A stretch of DNA of 64,000 nucleotides from Cristatella mucedo. Taxonomy: Eukaryota > Bryozoa > Phylactolaemata > Cristatellidae. Where the stretch lies: contig WPIO01000246.1 in assembly GCA_009760855.2 (NCBI GenBank), forward strand, positions 1-64,000, given 5' to 3'. Position 1 is the stretch's first letter, and the number at the start of each line of letters is the position of its first letter. The notes below the pieces were generated by a model. The model was not told the DNA's origin. It worked only from the letters and a program-made list of their open reading frames with translations, and did not search any database. The translations under genes were made by a program, and so were the position numbers. Below, in pieces: positions 32,634 to 43,439 of this stretch.

Positions 32634-33578
32634 TGCACTGGTGCAGCTCTCAGCTTAGCCGCGATGGGAGCCCTTGCCTTAGAGGTGGGGGGGTCGACTA
32701 GGGCGCCTAGTACAGACCCAGCTCCTGAGTCACCTAGCTCAGGTTAGAATGGAGCTTTATGCAGGCGGTGCGGTTAGGAGATGGAGCGACTAATGTGGTT
32801 GTCTTAGCGGGTTCGACTTGGACAGCTAGTACAAGCCCGACTCCTGGTCTACCCGCTAAAGTTAGAATGAAGCCTGGTGCAGACGTTGCGGTCAGGATGT
32901 GCGCCGACTAATATGCTGAAGTAGAAAAAGCAGCAGCGCGCGAGGTCAGGAGTTGAGAGGGGAGAGAATATAATGAGATGAGTGAGAGCTTACTCAGACA
33001 GCTTGGGTAGTCGAGCAGAGACTACGCCCCGAGAGCTCAGGGCTGCAGCTTGGGTAGTCGAGCAGAGACTACGCCCCGAGAGCTCAGGCCTGCAGCTTGG
33101 GAGTCGAGGCGAGACTACGCTTCAAGAGCACGAGAGGCAAACCTACGACGACAGACAGCTAAGTGCAACTTAGACTGTGCAGTTGTGTTCTGCCGGCTAC
33201 TCAGTTAGCTGCTCGTATCTTGGGGTGCTGTAGCAACCCGCCTTCGCAATTGCTAGCGACGCACGCATTTGTTAGTGTATTATACCCGGGCTTCGGGAGT
33301 TCGCACAGTTAACTCCGTCGGTCCGGTACGCGCCGCGTAAACGCACAGGGTAGTTGGTTATACTCGGGCTTCGGGAGTTCGTGCAGTTAACCCCGTCGGT
33401 CCGGTACGCGCTGGCTGTGTAAAGCGCTTGAGCCGGCACGTAACCGCTACTAACAGGCCCACAATAAACTGTTGCTTTCGGCACCCAGCTGTGGCCGCCT
33501 GTGTTTTAACCGCACTGCAGCACTGCATCACACAGTCCACCGGTAGAGAACCGGGGGACGAACCTCTATGCGGTTACA
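32634..33578 (+). repeat. Inner element 5' LTR
   Basis: Begins TGCACTGGTGCAGCTC and ends GGTTACA. The polyadenylation-type AATAAA is at about 33,463. It carries a direct duplication of about 80 bp in R-U5 (second copy about 33,345-33,425) that the 3' LTR lacks. Several internal direct repeats (GGGTAGTCGAGCAGAGAC twice) are shared by both LTRs. Confidence 0.92.
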
Positions 33579-33580
33579 TT

Positions 33581-33598
33581 TGGTGACCCTGCTTTTGA
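33581..33598 (+). promoter_or_regulatory. Primer-binding site of inner element
   Basis: TGGTGACCC starts two bases after the LTR end. The first nine bases equal those of the tRNA-Trp-type site known from CsRn1-clade gypsy elements; downstream match is poor (CTGCTTTTG). The outer element has TGATGACCC at 30,257. Confidence 0.65.
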
Positions 33599-33635
33599 TT
33601 CGAAACACTTGCAACCTCCTTGATTGGACGTGGGG

Positions 33636-35203
33636 ATGGCGTCGTTTAAGGGTTCGGGGCTATTGAATAGCTCCGGCCCAACGTTCGACATTCAGCAGGC
33701 GAGCATAAACGATCGCGCTGTTTTTGCTTCGATCAGTCGCGATTTGACTGAGCGTTTACGCGTGCTTGAGGAAGAGAACGCGCAGCTACGCGCGGCGGCG
33801 GCTTCGCGGGTCAGCCGCCCCAGCGCCAGCACACCAGCCGGGTCGGTAACTTCGCCGCCGACCGCAACCCCGCCAGCTGCGCCGCACGGTGCTCCAACCG
33901 TACTTCATTTGCCGTCACAGTACGCGGTCGGTCCCTTACCGCTCCCGGAGGGGTACGCTGCGTTCACTGCTTTGCGACCCGCTGAAGGTTACGCCCCGCC
34001 CCGTACGTTACGACGTGAGCAGCAGGAGTCGCTCCGCCACACGCTGCTGATGCTTCGCACGCTGCGACCGCTATCCTTTTTTCACCCCGCACGGAGCCTT
34101 TTTCTGCTAACCCTGCTTCCGGTGGCGCGGTAAACTATGCACGGGTGGACCATGCGGAAAACACACAGGCACACTCGGGCGCCGCCCTTACTTTCGCGCC
34201 GGCGGCTTAAGCAGGCGGAGACTACGCCCGACCGGTCGCTAGCCTGCGCCCTGAGCAGACTCCTCGCACGGCTGAGCCGGCATTGCCGAGCCGGATCTTC
34301 GTTATGCCCGCACCCACAGCCGCGTTTGACGGGAGCCTAGAGGCCCAATCGCTGAAACTGGCACCCTTCCGGGGGGACCTGACGGACTCCTTCCCACGGT
34401 GGATCAGCGATTATGAGGTACTTTCTAGGTCCTGCGGATGGTCTCCGGACCTTCAGCTATTGCGCTTGGGGGCATATTTTCGCGGCCGAGCGCTCGACGT
34501 ATATCGCTCGGTCTATGAACGGCTCTGCACTGAGCCAGGTCAATGATGTACATTCGAGGAAATGAAAGGTGAACTGGTGCGAACGTTCACCGCTGGCGTG
34601 CGTCGCGATGCGGCTCGCGGGGCCCTACACGGTTGTCGCCAGGGCGCTTCGCAAAGCGTTTATGATTTCTATAGACACCTTGTAGATACTGCAGCCGTCG
34701 CTTACCCTACTACTCCGCAGGCGGACCGTGACGCTATGGTCCTCTCCTTGTTCATTGAGGGCCTTCATCCCAACATTAGCGGCGCAGTCTTTGCCAAAGA
34801 CTGTGCCTACATAGACGAGGCTCTTGCTTTAGCTGAAAGATGCGAAGCCAACCCTCACTTCTTCAGTCGCGGGGCTGCTTCTGCCGCGCACGCCGGCGAC
34901 CAAGGCCGCCCATACCCACCAGGAAGGGACAGGGCCCCTATTTCGCGCGATATAGAGAGTAAGGTGGATGCATTGGCCGAACAAATGACCCAGGTGTGTG
35001 ACCTGCTTGCCAAGGGTCAGAGGGGAACCCTCGAACCCCCCACGAAGCACTCGTATCAGCCGCGAGGTAGGCCGTTCGTACAGAACAGTCGGCGGCCCGA
35101 CTACCGGGTTCAGGCTGCCATGGGCTACACAGATAGATGGGTGGACGCAGGACGTGGCAGAACGTCCCAGTACGGGTCAGCTTATCGAAGCCACGGAGAC
35201 TAA
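33636..35203 (+). pseudogene. gag of inner element (frameshift and stops)
   Basis: ATG at 33,636 opens a frame with FDIQQASINDRAVFASIS and a coiled-coil-like stretch (DLTERLRVLEEENAQLR), then a Pro/Ala-rich region. The frame changes near 34,000. The second frame has a TAA at 34,207 and a TGA at 34,544, where the outer copy has CGA. It encodes the Retrotrans_gag-like block (FPRWISDYEVLSRSCGW, AYFRGRALDVYRSVYERL, FYRHLVDTAA, MVLSLFIEGLHP). The zinc finger present in the outer copy is missing, apparently by a deletion of about 150 bp near 35,090. Confidence 0.8.
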
Positions 35204-35463
35204 GGGCCAGCATACCCCAGTCGCGAGGGTTCACGGCCACACTCGGGGGATTGGCGACCATTCGGGTCGGTGTCGCCCGGTTCTCTTGGTCCGAGTGGGT
35301 ACGTGGGCCGTGCTTCGGCTGGTTGGGCACCTTCGCTCTCGACAGGCGTCCATACCTATCCCAGGGCTTACCAGGCCTCTGAGAGTGGTTTCGGTCTTCA
35401 TGGCTACGGCTTCCGGGAGGCTCGACTGGCCCGCCACAACAGGAGCCACTACCGCCGGCGCCG

Positions 35464-36195
35464 ATGAGGCAGGAAGTGGTGGGCACCAGTGCCCATGCAC
35501 CGCACACTCTTGCACCGGTGATGGTGAATGAGGTGCTGGTTACCGGACTTTGGGACACAGGTGCCAATATCTCCCTGATGGCGGACTCTTTTGCCCGCAA
35601 GCTGTGCCTTCCCTTGTCGATAGAGTCAGTTCGGGCGTCCAGTATCACGGGTTCTTCCCTGCCTATAATAGGGGCCGTGACAGCGAGCGTGCAAGTGGAA
35701 GGTATCACCCGCGAGCACCAATTCTATGTCACCACCGAGTCTCTGCAGCCGTTGCTGCTGGGAACTGACTTTCTTGTCTCCCTGCCGCCGGTCACCTATG
35801 ACTATGGGCTTGGAACCGTGCAGGTGGGTGACCGCCATCTACCATTGGTGGGTCACTCGGAGGCTTTAGCTCCGCCACAACAGATTCGCCGAGCTGCGGT
35901 CAGGCAGAGCAAGTCACCGAAGCTGGTGGATGCGAAGCTTGGCATAAAAGGCAAAACTAATGCCAGTGTTTCAGTTGCAGGCGACGTTAAGCCAACGCCG
36001 AGGCCTCGGATTCGTCCACGTCAACCACTGCCAACCGGCTTGGATGCGAACATTCCCACGGTTACTAGGTTCTCGGTTGCAACGCCGGCAGCTGTGGACC
36101 CTGCTCCACCACAGTTTCGCGCGGCAGCGATGCGGTTCCGCCGGAGCCAACTTCACGGACAGGTCACCGTATCAAGGCCTCTACGTATGGCATAG
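35464..36195 (+). CDS. Retropepsin-like protease region, inner element
   Basis: An open frame of 243 codons. The aspartic protease core has the intact active site VTGLWDTGANISLMADSF (about residues 27-44), a central segment like ITGSSLPIIGAVTASVQV and the distal LLLGTDFLVSLPPV. In gypsy elements this enzyme cleaves Gag-Pol. The frame then continues through a Pro/Arg-rich linker and stops at 36,195 without any RT. Its relation to gag would need a frame change. It could be functional as a domain; I cannot say it is expressed. Confidence 0.8.
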   Translation: MRQEVVGTSAHAPHTLAPVMVNEVLVTGLWDTGANISLMADSFARKLCLPLSIESVRASSITGSSLPIIGAVTASVQVEGITREHQFYVTTESLQPLLLGTDFLVSLPPVTYDYGLGTVQVGDRHLPLVGHSEALAPPQQIRRAAVRQSKSPKLVDAKLGIKGKTNASVSVAGDVKPTPRPRIRPRQPLPTGLDANIPTVTRFSVATPAAVDPAPPQFRAAAMRFRRSQLHGQVTVSRPLRMA

Positions 36196-36517
36196 CTGAA
36201 GTTGGAGCCACACGTCCGAGCCCTCGCCCTCTGGCCGAGCGGCAGGGCGACCCAGGAGACGACGACCGCCGTTCTTCAGCTGGGCAGGATGATAGCCAAT
36301 GCCATTTGCTGCGCCGCGACCGCGAGCGTAGGCCTAATCCTCGGTATCGAGATATGTGGTGCTAATGCGAAGCTACCGCAGCATTGCATTAACACCACCC
36401 TGGACGGGCCAAAGTGTCGGATCAGTCCATTATGGGGCTCCATGCTTTTTTCCCACTTGGGCAGTGGTTTTTTTAACGCCGGACCCCGGACTGATCAGAT
36501 ACGAGGCCGTATCTCGC

Positions 36518-36529
36518 GAGGAAGGAGAG
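36518..36529 (+). promoter_or_regulatory. Polypurine tract of inner element
   Basis: GAGGAAGGAGAG lies three bases before the 3' LTR. The outer element has GAGGAAAGAGAG in the same place (41,155-41,166). It serves as the plus-strand primer in LTR element reverse transcription. Confidence 0.8.
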
Positions 36530-36532
36530 TAA

Positions 36533-37397
36533 TGCACTGGTGCAGCTCTCAGCTTAGCCGCGATGGGAGCCCTTGCCTTAGAGGGGGGGGGGGGTCGACT
36601 AGGGCGCCTAGTACAGACCCAGCTCCTGAGTCACCTAGCTCAGGTTAGAATGGAGCTTTATGCAGGCGATGCGGTTAGGAGATGGAGCGACTAATGTGGT
36701 TGTCTTAGCGGGTTCGACTTGGACAGCTAGTACAAGCCCGACTCCTGGTCTACCCGCTAAAGTTAGAATGAAGCCTGGTGCAGACGTTGCGGTCAGGATG
36801 TGCACCGACTAATATGCTGAAGTAGAAATAGCAGCGGCGCGCGAGGTCAGGAGTTGAGAGGGGAGAGAATATAATGCGACGAGTGAGAGCTTACTCAGAC
36901 AGCTTGGGTAGTCGAGCAGAGACTACGCCCCGAGAGCTCAGGGCTGCAGCTTGGGTAGTCGAGCAGAGACTACGCCCCGAGAGCTCAGGCCTGCAGCTTG
37001 GGAGTCGAGGCGAGACTACGCTTCAAGAGCACGAGAGGCAAACCTACGACGACAGACAGCTAAGTGCAACTTAGACTGCGCAGTTGTGTTCTGCCGGCTA
37101 CTCAGTTAGCTGCTCGTATCTTGGGGTGCTGTAGCAACCCGCTTTCGCAATTGCTAGCGACGCGCGCATTTGTTAGTGTATTATACCCGGGCTTCGGGAG
37201 TTCGCACAGTTAACTCCGTCGGTCCGGTACGCGCCGCGTAAAGCGCTTGCGCCGGCGAGTAACCACTACTAACAGGCCCACAATAAACTGTTGCTTTCGG
37301 CACCCAGCTGTGGCCGCCTGTGTTTTAACCGCACTGCAGCACTGCATCACACAGTCCACCGGTAGAGAATCGGGGGACGAACCTCTACGCGGTTACA
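36533..37397 (+). repeat. Inner element 3' LTR
   Basis: TGCACTGG...GGTTACA, 865 bp. It is nearly identical to 32,634-33,578 apart from the missing duplication. AATAAA lies at about 37,281. Confidence 0.92.
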
Positions 37398-38430
37398 CGG
37401 ATAGTGTGCAATTCGACCTGTCGCATTCGGACCTCTCTGAGACCCAAATAAGAGCCCTCACTCAATTGTTGTCGACCTTTTTAGATGTATTCGCGGCCAA
37501 CAATCTTACCAGGGCCAAATTTAATCTGTCACCAACAGGATCGACACTCGCAACGCAGCACCTATTCACTATAGGCCGTATCCGGTCCTCTAAACGCTGC
37601 GACATGAAATTGCCAATCAGATCGAGGAAACCTTGGAAGAAGGAATCATTACGCCCAGTGTTGTTGCCTGGACTTCCTCGGTCATCCTGGTGAAGAAGAA
37701 TGATAGTACTTCCCGGTTCTGTGTAGACTAAAGGAAGTTGAACTCGGTCATTGTTAGAGACTGCTATCCGCTACTTCGAACCGATCGGATCAGCCAGTTG
37801 TTAGGTGGGGCACACTTCTTTAGTACGCTAGATTTAGCATCGAGATATTGACAGGTTACCGTTCACCCTGACGATAGACAGAAGACTGCATTCACCACTT
37901 ATCAAGGGAAATTCTAATGTTTGAAAATTAGTTTCGGGCAATGTAAGGTGCGGTTTTTGTTTATGTATACCGCAGTCTGTGACAGCACCTACATGTTGTT
38001 ATCTGCCAGTAGTAGGCTGGGTGGCCCTCCCGGCCACCGGCTAGCCAATCAGAGCGCAGCGTTCCGATACCGCAGACGACAGAAGCAGGCGAACGTCTGC
38101 GGCGGGCAGTAGCGCTTCCGCCGGCTGAGTGTGTGGAGGAAATAAACTGGTGGTGTTCCTCGTCGGCTAGAGTGCTGTGCCGCTCGCGACAACAATTTAG
38201 ACTACACCTAGCACACATTAGCGTGCCATGGACAATTGTCTAGCCAATCTCAACTGGTCCGAATGCCGGGTCTACCTAGAAGACATTATGATATTCTCAA
38301 GAACGTTTGAATACCATTGGTCACATCTGTCGATAGTATGGTAGTGCCTATGCTCCAACGGTCTTAAGGTAAGGCCGTCAAACTTCCAGTCGGCGAGGCC
38401 AACAGTAGGCTACCTTGAGCATACATTGTC
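37398..38430 (+). pseudogene. Reverse transcriptase of outer element (interrupted)
   Basis: Starts QFDLSHSDLSETQIRAL, then LEEGIITP, SSVILVKKNDSTSRFCVD, a motif A region FFSTLDLASRY, and VTVHPDDRQKTAFTTYQG. It breaks after FGQC at about 37,950. The frame resumes at about 38,227 with MDNCLANLNWSECRVYLED, where the usual YLDD is YLED. Stops are present between these blocks. The interruption is a 270-bp unrelated insert. Confidence 0.85.
37951..38217. mobile_element. Unidentified insert inside the gypsy RT
   Basis: A roughly 267-bp GC-rich segment replaces about six codons between RT motifs B and C. It has AGCCAATCAGAGCGCAG (CCAAT-box-like) in the middle and AATAAA at 38,140, the layout expected of a small LTR or another Pol II unit on the plus strand. 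No clear target duplication or terminal repeat was found, so its identity is open. Confidence 0.5.
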
Positions 38431-38599
38431 GTCTGCCAGGATGTGACAGACCCTGAGAACCTCACCAAGGTGACGGCATACCCGCCTCCACATTCAGTCG
38501 GCACAGAACGTTAGTTACTGGGGTTGGCGTCGTACTACTGTACGCTTATCCCTGCTTTTGCATAAGTGGCTACACCATTGACTAATCTGTTCCGCAAGG

Positions 38600-38937
38600 C
38601 CAAGCGTTTTGAATGGACAGGAGATTGCGAACGACCATTCGCTTTTCTCAGGGACGATCTGAGTAGGGAGCCGGCTCTTCAATTTCCAGATTTTTCAATA
38701 CCCTTCGTGCTCTGAGCTGACGCAAGCGCGACCTCTTTGGGGACAGTGCTAGGACAATTAGTTGATAACATAGAGCTCCTCGTCGCCTACTACAGCATCG
38801 CCTTAAACGATACCGAGCGCCATTATTCGATTGTCGAACGAGAGGGTCTTGCGGTAATGACTGCTGTACGCCACCTCCACGAGTCTCTGTATGGACACAA
38901 GTTCGTGGTCGTCACAGATGTTCAACCGTTGGTATAG
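38600..38937 (+). pseudogene. RNase H region of outer element
   Basis: Reads AKRFEWTGDCERPFAFL, then DASATSLGTVLGQL and YSIVEREGLAVMTAVRHL, FVVVTDVQPL: the gypsy-type RNase H with recognisable acidic positions. A stop precedes the alanine of the first block. Confidence 0.8.
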
Positions 38938-39289
38938 GTCCTGTGAGGCAACCGCAACTCAAACCGCTTGGCTCGGTGGGGTCTTGAATTACTGTATTAC
39001 AACACGGAGGTCCGGTGCCGTTGCAGCAAGGCTAATTCCAACGCCGGCGTCCTCTCGAGAGTTCCTACCGAACCAGAGCCCTAAGTAGTAATGCTATTAT
39101 GGCCGCTGTGGCTGATCCAACCTTCGTCCGCGAGGCTCACATTTTTGATCCGCTGCTGTACTGTTTGCTGGCCACGTTATAGGGCCATGATCGAAGCAGC
39201 TGCTCGCCAGAGCATATCCGCAAAGCAAACGCTGATCTGTACAAGTTTTTTATCATGCCGAACGGCTGCATTTACCGAACGGAGCAAGC

Positions 39290-40323
39290 TCGGCGAAACA
39301 GTCAACTAGTTTTACCGGCCCACCTGATGGAATGCGTCTTGGGAGAATGCCATGACGGCCTCTTTGGAGCTCATCTAGGGTGTCTGAAGACGCTTAAACA
39401 AATCAGGATAAGTATTTCTGGCCAAGCATGACCGAGGACATCGCTACCTGGGTAAGAACGTGAGTTGCATGCCACACTAGTAAGCCTCCACAGGTGAGGG
39501 CTACGGTGCCACTCAGATTTATCCCTGAACATCGACAGTGGCGGAGAGTCGCCATAGACGTCGTGCAGATGCCTGTCTCTAGCTCAGGGAACCGCTATCT
39601 GTTAGTGATGACTAACTGTTTCACAGAGTGGCCAGAGGTTCGCCCGGTTTCCGACCAAACGGACTCCACGTGTGCACGCGTGTTTGTTGAGGAGATTGTA
39701 TACCGGCATGGCGTATCCAAAGCGAATCATTTCAGATCACACTGCTAATTTTCTTTCTCGAATAACGGAACGCATGTGCCGCCTAATCTCTGTTAAGCGG
39801 CTCCATACATCCCCGTCTGATCCTCAAACAGACGGTCTGGTTGAGCGTTTTAATCGTACACTTGTAGAGAAGCTCATCATGTACCTGATGACAGACCTGC
39901 CGACTGGGATATGTACGTGTCCTACGTACGTTTTGCTTACCACGCAAGCTATAACGATTCGGTTCGGTGCACGTCTTTCTTCATGGAGCACGGGAGGGAG
40001 GCACGGCTACCCGTGCACCTTGTCTGCCAATCGACTATCCTTGTGATCCAGTGGAAAATTACGCAATGGCGGTCCATGATAAACTTTAGGTGGCCTTGGA
40101 ACTGGGCCCGCAATAGTAACCAAGCAGCTCAACCTAAGCAAAAACCGTATTGCGACCGCCTGGCTAGCCAGTCGGCTCTTTGTATCGGGCAGCACGTTTG
40201 CTTGAACACCCCTCGATCAAGGAAGGGCAGGTCACTGAAGTTGCAACATCTAAGGCAGGGACCACTACCCATAGTGGGCAAACCTAAAACCAATGATTTT
40301 GTTGTAGGTTACGAAAAGCCGAT
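39290..40323 (+). pseudogene. Integrase region of outer element
   Basis: The zinc-binding part (HLMECVLGECHDGLFGAHLG, then a damaged CxxC) is followed by the catalytic core: RRVAIDVVQMPVSSSGNRYL with the first Asp, HGVSK then ISDHTANFLS with the second Asp in another frame, and SPSDPQTDGLVERFNRTLVE with the Glu. The C-terminal part runs to about 40,323, where a solo LTR cuts it. Confidence 0.85.
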
Positions 40324-40328
40324 GGTGA

Positions 40329-40662
40329 TGTAGTTCGCATGTTAGTGTGTATGTGTGTTGTTTGCCGGCTCCTCTGATGAGCCTGTGATGTGGCATGGAC
40401 ACAGGTCAGTAACCTGCTGGTGGCCAGATGGTGGATTTGCCATCACAGTCGGCCGGTGCACAGCTTTGGTTCTCCTGTGATGCGGTATTTGGACACAGGC
40501 AGGTAACCTGCTGGTGGGGAGATGGTGGACTGTTGAGTGGAGGAGGGGGAGTCGAGAGAGAGTAGGGGCCGAGGGGAGCCGTGCGCTCTGTGGGTCCGTG
40601 CGTTGGTAATAAACTGTCGGTTTTGAGCATCGGCTGGCTCCGTGCTGTGCGAACGAACGACA
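40329..40662 (+). mobile_element. Solo LTR (family S), TSD GGTGA
   Basis: Same family as 29,393-29,845 in the opposite orientation. Starts TGTAGTTCGCATG and ends GAACGAACGACA. Flanking GGTGA at 40,324-40,328 and 40,663-40,667 is a perfect 5-bp duplication. AATAAA is at 40,609. The internal duplication (GGACACAGG...AACCTGCTGGTGG) is present twice. Confidence 0.92.
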
Positions 40663-40667
40663 GGTGA

Positions 40668-41150
40668 GGTCTCAGATGGTTCACATCAAACCGACTTACA
40701 TGCGCCCAGTTTCACTGTTACTGAGCCCTCGGGTTGGGACATCGCCAGCTGTAGACCTTCACCACAGTCGGACGGCGACAAGTCAGTTATGCCGGAGCCA
40801 TCTCCACAGACAGATCACCCTACCAGTGCCTCTACACATAGCATAGCTGAAGGCGGAGTGACACATCCGAGCTCTCACCCTCTGGCCGAGCGACTCAGGA
40901 TACGACGACCACCGTTCCCTAGGTAGGCAACCAGATATCCAATGCCATTGGCTCCGTGGAGACAACAGGCATAATCCTCGATATCGTGATAAGCGGTGCT
41001 AATTCAAAGCTATTGCAGCCTTGCATTACCACCGCCCCGAATGGGCCGTAGTGTCGGATCAGTCCATTATGGGGCTTCATGCTTTTTTCTCACTTGGGCC
41101 AGTGCTTTTTCAACGCTGGAGCCCGGACTGATCAGATACGAGGCCGTATC
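40668..41150 (+). pseudogene. 3' end of outer pol and pre-LTR region
   Basis: Continues the pol frame after the solo LTR (VTEPSGWDIASCRPSPQS, HSIAEGGVTHPSSHPLAERL, RRPPFPR then stop at 40,923). It then aligns with 36,290-36,530 of the inner element up to the PPT, which shows where the inner element rejoins the family consensus after losing RT-IN. Confidence 0.8.
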
Positions 41151-41169
41151 TTGCGAGGAAAGAGAGTAA

Positions 41170-41600
41170 TGCACTGGAGCCGCTCTCATGTTAGTCGCGA
41201 TACTAGCCTTTGCCTTAGTGGGTCCAACTAGGGCACGTAGAGCAACCCGTATCGGGTGGACAAGCCAAGAAGAACTGTGTAAGGAACACATTAGTTTACC
41301 GGGAGCTGACGAAGGCATAAGTTTGAAGGCGAAATCTGCTCAGGTTAGAATGGAGCTTGGTCAGACAAAGAACGATCAGGATGTGGACCAACTTCTGTGC
41401 TCCATTAGACAAAGAGCTGTCAGGATGTGGAACGACTACCGTACTCCATTAGACAAAGAGTGACGGGATGGCAAGCTGGCGCACGTGCCAGCTAATAAAT
41501 TACAGGCAGAAGCAAATAGGCCGAGGACGGAGACCGTGAGCTAGGGTTCGACAAAAAAGCAGCTATGCTCAAGGTGAAGAATGCAGAGGGAGTGAGAGTG

Positions 41601-41688
<88 letters not shown>

Positions 41689-41698
41689 AGAGAGAGAA

Positions 41699-41757
<59 letters not shown>

Positions 41758-41871
41758 CAGAGAGAGAGAGAGAGAGAGAGCAATCTAAATCATTATAGGC
41801 AGAAGCGAATCGGCCAAGGACGGACACCATGGGCTAGGATTCGTCAAAAAAACAGCTATGCTCAAAAGGGC

Positions 41872-41911
<40 letters not shown>

Positions 41912-42081
41912 TGAGCGAGAGATGCATAAAGCGCTTTCGCTGGCGCCTAACCACTATCAGGCCCATAATAAACTTGTTACTTTCGGAACACAGTTGTGGC
42001 CACTTGTATTTTGACCGTGCTGGGGCTCTGCACTACACCTTCCACTGGTACAGCCTAGGGACGAGCAACTATCCGGTTACA
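41170..42081 (+). repeat. 3' LTR of outer element
   Basis: Starts TGCACTGGAGCC just after the PPT and ends CCGGTTACA. It contains a tandem duplication of about 300 bp (the AAAGCAGCTATGCTCAA segment twice), each followed by a (GA)n tract (41,595-41,782 and 41,878-41,908). AATAAA is near 41,968. Beyond 42,081 the sequence aligns with 57,745, not with LTR. Confidence 0.9.
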
Positions 42082-43033
42082 ATTTTACGGAATCAGTGTT
42101 CTGGGATTTACATTACTGCAAAATTTTCATATACTTATAAACGATTCCCACTGCAGCAGTACCTCTTACTGTTGATCATACAAATTGATACATTTAGATC
42201 GCAGAAACGGTCGTTGTATTCAAGATTTTAGAAACTGCTTGACATGTATTACTTTGATTGTATGACCGGTCGTACATCCGACTGAAACGATAGCTGCTAT
42301 CTTTTTTACAGAATAAGTTGATTGCAAACTTGACTTCAAAATTTATAAGGCATTTGAACTCGCCGGAATGCGACTGACGGACTGGCTCTGACCTCCGGGA
42401 GCTGATTGTACGCGAGTAGTCAGCTGTGCAAGCAAAAACAAGCTTTGTTTCTGTCAAAACCCGAAGCTGGCTACCCATATTTAAACGTATTAAAATAATT
42501 CGCAGCTACCGGTTTCGTGAGAAGATTGTTACTCATAAAGGCTGGTTGGCAGCTAGCTCCTTCAGCTTCAGTATTGAAACTTCCTGAAAGCTCCTAGTTC
42601 AACGAGACAGCACATGATGGCAGGTCAGCAGTTTGCACAAATGGGTTGATTGCATTAAAAGGTACTAAGGTGCTTTTACGATGCCATCTGCACAGCAGGA
42701 CTCGATTTTCATAAAACATGGAAGCACCCCTCCAAATAAATACTGATTGCTTAAGTATCAAAATAAACGCAAAGCACTGCCGTCTCGCAGGCGTCTACGT
42801 TTAATTGTCATTACCACGACCAGCACCACCTATCGAGTTCTATTCCCTGCTCAGGGTGTTGCTCTAGTCCCAGCTGCAATGAAACGACAAATGTCCCAGA
42901 AATATCTTGCTGAAGACTGTGTATTTGATGTTAGTCATTCTTTGTTAAAGCTATCATCTCTGTCTCGTTAGACAACAAACTTCATAGCCGATTAATTTTT
43001 TCTAATGGATTTTTCTGTAAGCTTATATTACAG

Positions 43034-43102
43034 GAATAAATTGGTGAAGTCCTCAGTCAGACACAGAGGTGTGGTGACAAAAGGAGACGAAGTCCAGCCC
43101 AG
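43034..43102 (+). CDS. Candidate exon in D4 (unknown)
   Basis: A 69-bp open segment between TTATATTACAG and GTGGAG encodes LVKSSVRHRGVVTKGDEVQP. The partner at 58,549-58,618 encodes VKSSVRHKCVVSYGDEFQP, with several differences silent (serine, valine and arginine codons). The donor is weak and the partner is one base longer, so the exon status is tentative. Confidence 0.35.
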
Positions 43103-43387
43103 GTGGAGCAACGTCACTGCAATGCCGATCAACAATCAGCTACGACAGATCACAGAGCACTGCCTTTGTTGTGGTACGCAAACAGCACATTCAAAGTAAA
43201 ATAAAAAGCCCGTTTTCCAGAGCCATCGAAGGAGATCAACTTGATCGCTCGTGAGGTAGGCCTACAAATAAATCGACACAAAACGATTTGGCCTAAATAT
43301 AAGCACAAACGGAAAACCAATCGAAAACCCAGTGGGCAACTGTTGACAATCAAGGTAACCATTTTGTTTCAACGTCAGCAACTGGAT

Positions 43388-43396
43388 AGAGAGAGA

Positions 43397-43439
<43 letters not shown>
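43388..43439. repeat. (GA)n microsatellite
   Basis: About 26 GA dinucleotides marking the D4/D2 junction. The other D4 copy ends in the same kind of tract (58,850-58,941). Confidence 0.95.

Larger units (their letters stand above)
32634..37397 (+). mobile_element. Inner LTR retrotransposon, gag-pro only
   Basis: Complete with two LTRs, primer site, gag, protease and PPT, but with no RT, RNase H or integrase: the protease frame runs into the pol 3' end within about 400 bp. It sits inside the protease-RT linker of the outer element. Flanks are CGAA at 32,630-32,633 and CGGA at 37,398-37,401, a 4-bp target duplication with one mismatch. Apart from one duplication in the left LTR, the two LTRs are nearly identical by eye, so insertion was fairly recent and must have used enzymes supplied in trans. 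Confidence 0.9.
28140..42081 (+). mobile_element. Outer Ty3/gypsy-type LTR retrotransposon, decayed and nested
   Basis: One old element in pieces: 5' LTR (left end missing), gag, protease, then the inner element at 32,634-37,397, then RT, RNase H, H2C2 finger and integrase, pol end, PPT and 3' LTR. The sequence just left of the inner element and just right of it continue one another (protease-RT linker into QFDLSHSDLS). Order PR-RT-RH-IN places it in Ty3/gypsy. No envelope-like frame is visible. Every domain carries stops or shifts, so it is inactive. Confidence 0.9.

Noticed and set aside
34938-35708. A 256-codon minus-strand frame
   Set aside because: It lies antisense to the gag/protease region of the inner element, in GC-rich sequence with few antisense stops; it has no recognisable motif.
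37398-40923. Complete infectious-type retrovirus
   Set aside because: No envelope-like frame between integrase and the 3' LTR, and all pol domains carry stops or frameshifts. This is a decayed LTR retrotransposon.
41541-41830. Leu/Ser or Arg/Glu repeat frames
   Set aside because: Translations of a (GA)n microsatellite inside the LTR. The same applies to 43,385-43,440 and 58,850-58,945.
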